In this document: one piece after another, positions 1-5,379 of the stretch
Position numbering within the stretch: position 1 is the first letter of the stretch
Layout: every line of letters begins with the position of its first letter
NCBI GenBank assembly: GCA_030917025.1
Contig: JAUPVN010000113.1
Location: forward strand, 1 to 8,372
DNA length: 8,372 nt
Direction of reading: 5' to 3'
Origin: Patescibacteria group bacterium
Lineage (GTDB): Bacteria > Patescibacteriota > Saccharimonadia > Saccharimonadales > CAIOMD01
Position numbers and translations under genes: made by a program
The notes under the pieces: generated by a model
What the model was told of the DNA's origin: nothing
The model's input: the letters and a program-made list of their open reading frames with translations, nothing else
Databases searched by the model: none

Positions 1-1191
1 ACTACCACCCCCCCAAGCCCATACCGTCCCGTCATTACTTAATGCCAGGGTTATTAAATTATTTGAATATACATTATACCCCGCTTCTACTGATGCGATA
101 TTGCTTAAAAACCCATTACCAGTAGAATCGGCCACTTGTACAGGTAGCATAGTAGCTCCCGTATAGGCACCCCATCTCCATACGGTACCATCATTTTTAA
201 CCGCATAGGCTAAAAAATATCCAGCAGCTGCAACAGATTTTACATTATTTAAATATCCCGTACCAGTTGAGTCTTTAACTTGTACAGGAGTTAATCTGTA
301 GGTTTGAGTGCCATCTCCCATTTGTCCTGTATCATTACGCCCCCAAGCCCATACCGTTCCATCATTTTTAACCGCTAAAGAGAACCCATCACCCTGAACG
401 ATATCCTTAACATCACTCAAACTCCCCACACTATTAGGATCTTTAGCTAAAGATAGCTGAGCATCAGCATCAGCTGCCTGACAAGTTTGGTCTGTATAGT
501 TAGTAGCACCAATTAATGCTAGGTTAGTCATAGTAGTTTGGCTACATTTGCCAGCTTTGTTCATACCAAAATCACTATTCTTGCTCCACTGCAAGGTAGT
601 AGCTCTTACTTGCACTATAGGTAAGAACAAACTAACTACCATAGCTACTAACACTAAAGAGATAAAGACAGGCCTAAGCTGAGGACGCTTAATCAAGCTA
701 CGCTTTAGTGAGCTTACACTAAAGCTTAAAGATATCCAAAAAGCTTTCCAAGTTCGCTTTACTCTTAGAGCAAGTGCTACAAGTATCTTTCTTACAAACT
801 GAGCTAAAGCTGTCTTACGTAGTCTTTTAGTTAAGGGCGCATTGTATAGCTTAAGTAGCTTTAGCTTTAAAAACTTAAATAGTTGTGCGACATTATGTTT
901 TAACCACAAAGCCATAGGACTATTTAGTAATACCCTAGATAAGTAGATTATCTTTTTAACAATGTAGACTACTAAGTAGTCTACAGCCTTAGTAACCTTA
1001 TTAAGAGCTATTAGCATAAACTTAGCAGTGTATTTGGCTATGTATTTAATTACCTTAACAAAAACATGTATAAGGCCACGTACTAAATAAACTAAAATAC
1101 CTAAAAAGTATCTACCATACTTAATAAAAGCCTTACCTAAGCGAGTAAACAAAGAAACTTCTTTTTTAGTAGTATTTTTAGTATTATTCAT
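1..1191 (-). CDS. RCC1-repeat surface protein, membrane-anchored (3' end outside window)
   Basis: The minus strand is open without a stop from ATG 1191-1189 to the window edge, giving 397 residues; the C-terminus is missing. Residues 1-173 are strongly basic, about 37 Lys/Arg against 2 acidic residues, with hydrophobic residues interspersed. A hydrophobic segment at about 174-197 looks like a transmembrane helix or a late signal anchor. An exported linker follows with two cysteines (C216, C237). From about 258 there are RCC1-type repeats marked by KNDGTVWAWG (275-284), KNDGTVWRWG (332-341) and SNDGTVWAWG (385-394), spaced 57 and 53 residues apart. RCC1 repeats build beta-propeller blades; a full propeller usually has about seven, so more probably lie beyond the window. 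The basic N-terminus would stay in the cytoplasm and the propeller would face outside. Binding partner unknown. No strong ribosome binding site is seen. The repeat family is clear; the adhesion or recognition role is inferred. Confidence 0.88.
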   Translation of the reverse strand, partial: MNNTKNTTKKEVSLFTRLGKAFIKYGRYFLGILVYLVRGLIHVFVKVIKYIAKYTAKFMLIALNKVTKAVDYLVVYIVKKIIYLSRVLLNSPMALWLKHNVAQLFKFLKLKLLKLYNAPLTKRLRKTALAQFVRKILVALALRVKRTWKAFWISLSFSVSSLKRSLIKRPQLRPVFISLVLVAMVVSLFLPIVQVRATTLQWSKNSDFGMNKAGKCSQTTMTNLALIGATNYTDQTCQAADADAQLSLAKDPNSVGSLSDVKDIVQGDGFSLAVKNDGTVWAWGRNDTGQMGDGTQTYRLTPVQVKDSTGTGYLNNVKSVAAAGYFLAYAVKNDGTVWRWGAYTGATMLPVQVADSTGNGFLSNIASVEAGYNVYSNNLITLALSNDGTVWAWGGGS

Positions 1192-1252
1192 TAACTTACA
1201 GCTCTTAGCTGGTTATGTAATATCCCTCATATTCAAAGTGCTCGTGTATATA

Positions 1253-1258
1253 ATTATA
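1253..1258 (-). promoter_or_regulatory. Candidate -10 box for the RCC1-repeat gene
   Basis: TATAAT reads on the minus strand at 1258-1253, about 62 nt upstream of the ATG at 1191. No convincing -35 hexamer lies at the expected distance. In such AT-rich DNA a single hexamer is weak evidence; position in a divergent intergenic spacer is the main support. Confidence 0.3.
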
Positions 1259-1344
1259 ATAACAGTTATGGTTAGAGAATGGTAGAGGTAAAATATTAAT
1301 ATCTTACATATATTAATTTGTGTGAGTAACGGTATAAGATAATC

Positions 1345-1368
1345 TGTTATAATCTATAAAAGTATAAT
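1345..1368 (+). promoter_or_regulatory. Candidate promoter(s) for the 1390 gene and tyrA
   Basis: An extended -10 (TGT then TATAAT) lies at 1345-1353, with a second TATAAT at 1363-1368. Either would give a short leader before the ATG at 1390. No good -35 is visible, which fits extended -10 promoters. The rest of the 198-bp spacer (1192-1389) shows no RNA gene; it has two copies of ATATTAAT at 1293-1300 and 1310-1317, unremarkable in AT-rich DNA. Confidence 0.45.
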
Positions 1369-1389
1369 TTTTTAAATGTTAGGTTTGAT

Positions 1390-1746
1390 ATGGAAGGTAA
1401 TGTAGAAATAAATAGTGGAGTGCCAACTGCACAACCAGAAATAGCCTACATTGTTAGTTTTAAGCTGCCACCACCTAAAGAAGTGCCGCAGGTATTAAAT
1501 GCACAATATCGCGAAAAGATTGCACAGCGTTTTGCAGAATTAATAAGTAACTATGCTAACAAAGTGGGCTTGTATAGTATGAGTATAAAATGTAATAAAA
1601 ATCGCAAAAAGAATTATACTGTGCACCTAACGACAAATATGCCAAGACATCTAGTAGAAGTAATTTTAGCATTGACCGAAACTCCACCAAACCCTATTTA
1701 CAATAAAAAATCTAAGAATCTTAAAATTGGATCCAATGAAGCCTAA
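1390..1746 (+). CDS. Hypothetical protein coupled to tyrA
   Basis: This 118-residue protein is not recognised. It has no signal peptide or transmembrane segment and looks cytoplasmic. The first ~20 residues are polar. A predicted beta strand (IAYIVSFKLPPP, about 19-30) is followed by a helix (about 36-56, YREKIAQRFAELISNYANKV), a Lys/Asn-rich turn with one Cys, another strand (NYTVHLTTN) and a helix (PRHLVEVILAL), ending in a basic tail. The alternating strands and helices suggest a small compact alpha/beta domain. A weak TAGG at 1380-1383 precedes the ATG. The stop TAA (1744-1746) overlaps the start of the next gene, so the two are probably co-transcribed and translationally coupled. A regulatory or partner role for the dehydrogenase is possible but unsupported. 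It does not resemble chorismate mutase by eye. Confidence 0.75.
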   Translation: MEGNVEINSGVPTAQPEIAYIVSFKLPPPKEVPQVLNAQYREKIAQRFAELISNYANKVGLYSMSIKCNKNRKKNYTVHLTTNMPRHLVEVILALTETPPNPIYNKKSKNLKIGSNEA

Positions 1747-2491
1747 CAAAATGCAAACAATTGGTTTAGTAGGCTTTGGGAGTGTAGGCTCTATGCTTGG
1801 GATGGGCTTTAGCAATAAATTTAACATTGTTTACTATGACCCAAACGTAAATGATAAACAAAATGATCATAAAAGAGTAGATAGTTTAAAATTGTTAGTA
1901 AAAAAATCTGACATTATTATTGTTGCTACGCCTGCTAGTGAGTTTAATAAAGTTATTAATGAATTAGTTTTGTACGATATAAAAGATAAGTTAATTATAG
2001 ATGTACTATCTACTAAGGTTTTAGCAGGTAGGGTATATAAAAACAATAGTGCGCATTTTAATAATATATTAAGTTTGCACCCATTATTTGAGCCACCAAG
2101 TAACAAATATTTTATAAAAGATATGAGAATTGTAGTTTGCCAAAATGATGGCACAAAGGCTAAAGAATTTTGTAATGTATTAAAAAATGATTATAATTTT
2201 AAACTTATAAATAAAACAGCACAAGAGCACGATAAGCATATGGCCCTGCACCATGCCGTGCCATTTGTGTTGGCGCATGTATTAGCAAAAATGCAATTTA
2301 GCAAAAATGCTGGAGACTTAACAATACCTACAGAAGAAAAGTTAAGACGTATTGTAGAAATAGCCGGCAACGAATCTGAAGATTTGTATAGATCTGTGGT
2401 TATGGCTAACCCCTATGCACAAGAGGCTATTAATGAACTACTGCAGGCATTACAGCAAGAAAAGCATAAATTGTGGAGCAAAGTAGATTAG
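1736..2491 (+). CDS. tyrA: Prephenate/arogenate dehydrogenase family protein (TyrA-like)
   Basis: Family members oxidatively decarboxylate prephenate or arogenate with NAD(P)+ in tyrosine synthesis, in the cytoplasm. From ATG 1736 the protein has 251 residues. The Rossmann motif G13-F-G15-S-V-G18 is complete, and D35 at the end of the second strand (YYDP) favours NAD+. Further family marks are ATP at 64-66, the IDVLSTK strand (88-94), the His-Pro motif HPLFEP (115-120), where family members carry a catalytic His, and HDKHMALHHA (165-174) opening the helical C-terminal dimer domain. There is no fused chorismate mutase or ACT domain. Start choice is uncertain: ATG 1736 overlaps the upstream gene by 11 nt; ATG 1751 would place Met four residues before the GLVGFG motif; TTG 1727 is less likely. 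None has a good ribosome binding site, so coupling to the upstream gene is likely. Substrate is not provable from sequence. Confidence 0.85.
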   Translation: MKPNKMQTIGLVGFGSVGSMLGMGFSNKFNIVYYDPNVNDKQNDHKRVDSLKLLVKKSDIIIVATPASEFNKVINELVLYDIKDKLIIDVLSTKVLAGRVYKNNSAHFNNILSLHPLFEPPSNKYFIKDMRIVVCQNDGTKAKEFCNVLKNDYNFKLINKTAQEHDKHMALHHAVPFVLAHVLAKMQFSKNAGDLTIPTEEKLRRIVEIAGNESEDLYRSVVMANPYAQEAINELLQALQQEKHKLWSKVD

Positions 2492-2493
2492 AC

Positions 2494-2509
2494 ACGCTAT
2501 ATATAGCGT
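2494..2509. repeat. 16-bp perfect palindrome after tyrA
   Basis: ACGCTATATATAGCGT is an exact palindrome beginning three bases after the tyrA stop codon. As RNA it could fold into a 6-bp stem with a UAUA loop, but it is followed by AAAATCT and not by a T-run, so it is a poor intrinsic terminator. It could be a DNA operator for the DUF5684 gene (about 36 bp upstream of the promoter proposed for that gene) or an mRNA 3'-end stabiliser. Function unassigned. Confidence 0.5.
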
Positions 2510-2544
2510 AAAATCTGCTAAAAACGTTTAAGTTAATAATTGTA

Positions 2545-2573
2545 TTTACTAAATGGTGTGATTAACATATAAT
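2545..2573 (+). promoter_or_regulatory. Candidate promoter for the DUF5684 gene
   Basis: TTTACT (2545-2550, four of six matches to TTGACA) and TATAAT (2568-2573, perfect) are separated by 17 bp, the optimal spacing. Transcription would start near 2580, leaving a leader of about 20 nt that carries the ribosome binding site. This is the best sigma70-like promoter in the window. Confidence 0.6.
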
Positions 2574-2588
2574 CTAGTCATAATTAAT

Positions 2589-2594
2589 AAGGAG
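2589..2594 (+). promoter_or_regulatory. Strong Shine-Dalgarno site
   Basis: AAGGAG sits 6 nt before the ATG at 2601. Most other genes here have weak or no such site, so this one fixes the start and suggests comparatively high expression of the DUF5684 protein. Confidence 0.75.
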
Positions 2595-2600
2595 AATGAA

Positions 2601-3029
2601 ATGTTTTCGTTTGCACAAAGCACGGTAGTTGTAACATCGGATAGTGGCGATGCTACAGGAGCAGTAATATTTAGTGGGGTATATTTATTTTTCTGGCTAG
2701 TGGTAGCACTAATAGCAATCATTGCTTATTGGAAGATTTTTACAAAAGCCGGCGAAGCGGGTTGGAAATCTATTATACCTTTTTATAATATTTATACTTT
2801 ATTAAAGATTATTGGCCGCCCAGGTTGGTGGTTATTACTATTTTTTGTACCTTTTGTAAATTTTGTTATTAGCTTGGTAGTTGCAATAGACCTTGCTAAA
2901 TCATTTGGTAAAAGCGATGTTTTTGGTGTAGTTGCCTTATGGCTATTCAGCTTAGTAGGCTTTTTGATGCTAGGCTTTGGCTCTGCAGAATATAAAGGCC
3001 CATCAGCCGCACCAGCAGCACAAAAGTAG
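2601..3029 (+). CDS. DUF5684 family membrane protein
   Basis: A small integral membrane protein of 142 residues with a short polar N-terminus (1-20), a first helix at about 21-43, and the conserved block WKIFTKAGEAGWKSIIPFYN (44-63) typical of DUF5684. After it come GRPGWW (72-77), a second helix (about 76-97), AIDLAKSFGKS (95-105), a third helix (about 107-126) ending in LGFGSAEYKG, and an Ala/Pro tail. The family is common in CPR and some Gram-positive bacteria; its biochemical role is unknown to me. Family members often carry the GxxGWxxIIPxYN motif next to amphipathic segments, perhaps lying at the membrane surface. It is a single-gene transcription unit: own promoter, strong ribosome binding site, and a hairpin terminator right behind it. 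Family assignment is from memory of the motif pattern and is fairly sure; function is not assigned. Confidence 0.85.
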   Translation: MFSFAQSTVVVTSDSGDATGAVIFSGVYLFFWLVVALIAIIAYWKIFTKAGEAGWKSIIPFYNIYTLLKIIGRPGWWLLLFFVPFVNFVISLVVAIDLAKSFGKSDVFGVVALWLFSLVGFLMLGFGSAEYKGPSAAPAAQK

Positions 3030-3044
3030 TTATTTTTACACTTT

Positions 3045-3092
3045 AAATAATAGTATGCAAAAACATATGTTAGTAGCATACTATTATTTTTT
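3045..3092 (+). terminator. Intrinsic terminator after the DUF5684 gene
   Basis: A perfect 14-bp inverted repeat (3045-3058 AAATAATAGTATGC and 3076-3089) encloses a 17-nt loop and runs into six T (3087-3092). The loop contains its own 10-bp palindrome AACATATGTT (3062-3071). It begins 16 bp after the stop codon. The stem is AT-rich, so the long perfect pairing compensates for few GC pairs. Confidence 0.8.
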
Positions 3093-3105
3093 ATTATAAT
3101 TTTTA

Positions 3106-3114
3106 TGCTATAAA
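3106..3114 (+). promoter_or_regulatory. Candidate extended -10 promoter of the nuclease-comEC block
   Basis: TGC followed by TATAAA (3106-3114) forms an extended -10; a further TATAAT lies at 3095-3100. Initiation 6-8 nt downstream of the extended -10 would fall at 3120-3122, next to the ATG at 3123, predicting a leaderless or nearly leaderless mRNA. No Shine-Dalgarno sequence is present before 3123, which agrees with that. Confidence 0.45.
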
Positions 3115-3122
3115 TTAATATA

Positions 3123-3854
3123 ATGGAACAGCCAAATAAAAAACGATATTTAAAACGCCAAATAATTGCATTAATAATTATTATTGTGGTTGCCTTTTTG
3201 ATTGGTTTTATAGATTATCAAAAATCTCGTAATAGTAATGTTTCTGTTACCGATACAACCGTTCAGACCAGTGAAGTTTTTTTGGCATCTGATGCTTTGG
3301 GTAAACTTGCTGTAAAAGATCGTGTATCTAAAGAAAACTATAGCCGAGATGAGTTTGGCAAAGGCTGGCAAGAAAAAGATGGGTGCGACACGCGTAATTA
3401 TATATTGCAAAGAGATTTTGAATCAGAAGTTATTAGTAATGTTAATGGTTGCGATGTGCTAAAGGGATTATTAAAAAATGATCCTTACACCGGTATAACA
3501 ATAAATTTTGTAAGAGGGCCAGATACAAGTGATGATGTGCAAATTGACCATATTGTGCCACTATCTGACGCATGGCAAAAAGGTGCTCAAGATTTAACCC
3601 CACAAGAACGTCAGCAACTAGCAAATGATCCGTTAAATTTACTTGCCGTAGAAGGTAAGGCTAATATGCAAAAAAGTGATAAAGATGCATCTAACTGGCT
3701 ACCCCAGCAAGATTATAGGTGCCGTTATGTGGCGCGCCAGATTGCAGTAAAACAAAAATATAGATTATGGGTTACAAAAGCAGAATATAATGCCATGAAA
3801 CGTGTTTTATATACATGTCCTGGGCAAGTTTTGCCAGTTAAAGAAGATGTTTAA
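3123..3854 (+). CDS. Membrane-tethered HNH endonuclease, DUF1524 (GmrSD C-terminal-like)
   Basis: A non-specific-type nuclease of 243 residues, placed outside the membrane by a basic N-terminus (KKRYLKR) and a hydrophobic helix at about 13-30, acting as an uncleaved anchor or a signal peptide. The nuclease domain spans about 60-235. Diagnostic motifs are DGCDTRNYILQRD (86-98), GCDVLKG (109-115), DPYTG (120-124), the core QIDHIVPLSDAWQKGA (140-155), NDPLNLLAVEGKANMQKSDK (168-187), WLPQQDYRCRYVARQI (192-207) and CPG (232-234). D142-H143 and N181 fit the HNH metal and catalytic centre. Four cysteines (88, 110, 200, 232) could form two disulfides outside the cell. Such secreted proteins are common in actinobacteria and CPR. 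There is no ribosome binding site; a near-leaderless start is likely. The 3' end overlaps comEC by 8 nt, tying the nuclease to DNA uptake. The family is clear; the substrate (environmental DNA) is inferred. Confidence 0.9.
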   Translation: MEQPNKKRYLKRQIIALIIIIVVAFLIGFIDYQKSRNSNVSVTDTTVQTSEVFLASDALGKLAVKDRVSKENYSRDEFGKGWQEKDGCDTRNYILQRDFESEVISNVNGCDVLKGLLKNDPYTGITINFVRGPDTSDDVQIDHIVPLSDAWQKGAQDLTPQERQQLANDPLNLLAVEGKANMQKSDKDASNWLPQQDYRCRYVARQIAVKQKYRLWVTKAEYNAMKRVLYTCPGQVLPVKEDV

Positions 3855-5331
3855 TAAAGTTAAGCAATGGTATAAATATTTTTTGCGTTTACGTAAGCCA
3901 CATTTTTCTTGGCAGATAGCATCTGTATCTGGTGGTATTTTATGTGGTGCAGTATTGGCACATTTTGTTGATATATATTTTTTTGACGGCTACATTTGGC
4001 TAGTTGTTGGCGTGTTATTAATTATATTATCTTTTGTTATAAGACATTATTTAGCGGTTTTGATTTGTGTATTAGCTGGTAGTGTTATTGGGGTTTTTGT
4101 TGGGGCGAATGCACTTATAAGCCAAAAAACCTATGATATATATTATGAAAAAAATATTTCTTTTGTGGGCAAAGTGTTAGAAGACACATCATTGGCGCAA
4201 AGCGGAGAGTCGCAATTAAAGCTTTCAAATATTGTTGTTGCTAACAATAAAATGCCTGGTACTGTTTGGGTTACAACCCCTAGTAAACTACCTATTAAAA
4301 GAGGAGACATTGTTACCATAGAAGGCAAATTTGGTAAAGGCTTTGGTAATATTAATGCTACGGTATTTAATGCAAATGTAATATGGGCAGAGAGGCCCGT
4401 ACCCGGAGATTTTGCTCTTAAAATACGAGATAGTTTTACAGAACATGTTTATAGAGTTATTCCTGCAAAAGAGGCAAGCCTTGGTGTAAGCTATATTACT
4501 GGCCAAAAACAATTGCTTAGCGATGAATTTGAGAATGATTTACGAAACTTGGGTCTTATACATTTAGCAGTAGCAAGTGGGTTTCATTTAACTATTGTGG
4601 TTGGCTTTTGTAGGCGATTTTTTGCCAATACATCTAGGTATTATGCAGTTATTATGAGCTTATTATTAATATGGGGATTTTTGCTTATTACGGGCTTTAC
4701 AACATCTATGATGCGCGCAGCGTTGGTAACCATAATTAGTTTAATTGCTTGGTATTATGGTAGAGTTGTGCACCCAGTAATATTGCTATTATTTGTGGCT
4801 GCTATTACGGTTTTAATTAACCCGTTTGTAATTTGGGGTGATATTGGGTGGTATTTGTCTTTTGCATCTTTTGCGGGGGTAATTATTATTGCCCCATTAA
4901 TTGAACAGTATTTTTGGGGTGATGCCAAAAAAGTTCCAGCACTGCGTCGCATAGTGGTGGCTACTGTTTCTGCCCAAATTGCTACGTTCCCAATTATTGC
5001 TTTTACTTTTGCTCAATATTCACCATTAGCGCTTATGTCTAATTTATTAATATTGCCTTTTGTGTCTATTGCGATGGTGCTAACACTGTTTGCTGGCTTA
5101 GCGGCTTTTATTGTGCCGTTTGCAGCAAATATACTTGCATATCCTGCATATATTAGTTTAAGGTATATGACAATAATATCTGACTATTTAGTAGCAACTC
5201 CGTGGGCATATAAAGATATTTCGGTTTCTTTTTTTGGTGTTTTAATGAGCTATATTTTAATAGTTGGTGTAACTTTTTATTTGTGGAAAAGAACAGGTTA
5301 CAATTTTAATAAACTAGATGCATTAAGTTAA
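3847..5331 (+). CDS. comEC: ComEC/Rec2 DNA-uptake channel, without beta-lactamase-like domain
   Basis: ComEC carries single-stranded DNA across the cytoplasmic membrane during natural transformation. From ATG 3847 it has 494 residues: three N-terminal helices (about 22-42, 48-66, 68-88), an extracytoplasmic OB-fold/DUF4131 region (about 103-185), then the competence domain (about 190-480) with several helices. Key motifs are LGLIHLAVASGFHL (235-248), matching the family's GLxHLLAVSGLH, GWYLSFASFAGV (334-345), SAQIATFPI (375-383) and SPLALMSNLLILPFVSIAMV (392-411). The protein stops shortly after the last helix, so the C-terminal metallo-beta-lactamase-like domain of Bacillus-type ComEC (about 776 residues) is missing. 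ATG 3847 was chosen over the upstream GTG 3802, which would add 15 residues deep inside the nuclease gene. The start lies within the nuclease's last codons and has no clear ribosome binding site, pointing to coupled translation. Confidence 0.93.
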   Translation: MFNKVKQWYKYFLRLRKPHFSWQIASVSGGILCGAVLAHFVDIYFFDGYIWLVVGVLLIILSFVIRHYLAVLICVLAGSVIGVFVGANALISQKTYDIYYEKNISFVGKVLEDTSLAQSGESQLKLSNIVVANNKMPGTVWVTTPSKLPIKRGDIVTIEGKFGKGFGNINATVFNANVIWAERPVPGDFALKIRDSFTEHVYRVIPAKEASLGVSYITGQKQLLSDEFENDLRNLGLIHLAVASGFHLTIVVGFCRRFFANTSRYYAVIMSLLLIWGFLLITGFTTSMMRAALVTIISLIAWYYGRVVHPVILLLFVAAITVLINPFVIWGDIGWYLSFASFAGVIIIAPLIEQYFWGDAKKVPALRRIVVATVSAQIATFPIIAFTFAQYSPLALMSNLLILPFVSIAMVLTLFAGLAAFIVPFAANILAYPAYISLRYMTIISDYLVATPWAYKDISVSFFGVLMSYILIVGVTFYLWKRTGYNFNKLDALS

Positions 5332-5379
5332 ATATATATTGCCAAAAATATACATAAGCATTTATTATTAATTTGTAGT

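Noticed and set aside
1192..1389. Spacer considered for a tRNA, small RNA or riboswitch
   Set aside because: It is very AT-rich with no long stem, cloverleaf or T-run terminator; only promoter-like hexamers are supported.
1867..2154. 95-codon minus-strand open frame inside tyrA
   Set aside because: It is a shadow of a conserved Rossmann-fold gene.
3802..3846. GTG start giving a 15-residue longer ComEC
   Set aside because: It would extend the overlap with the nuclease to 53 nt, adds no conserved sequence and has no ribosome binding site; ATG 3847 fits an overlapping stop-start arrangement.
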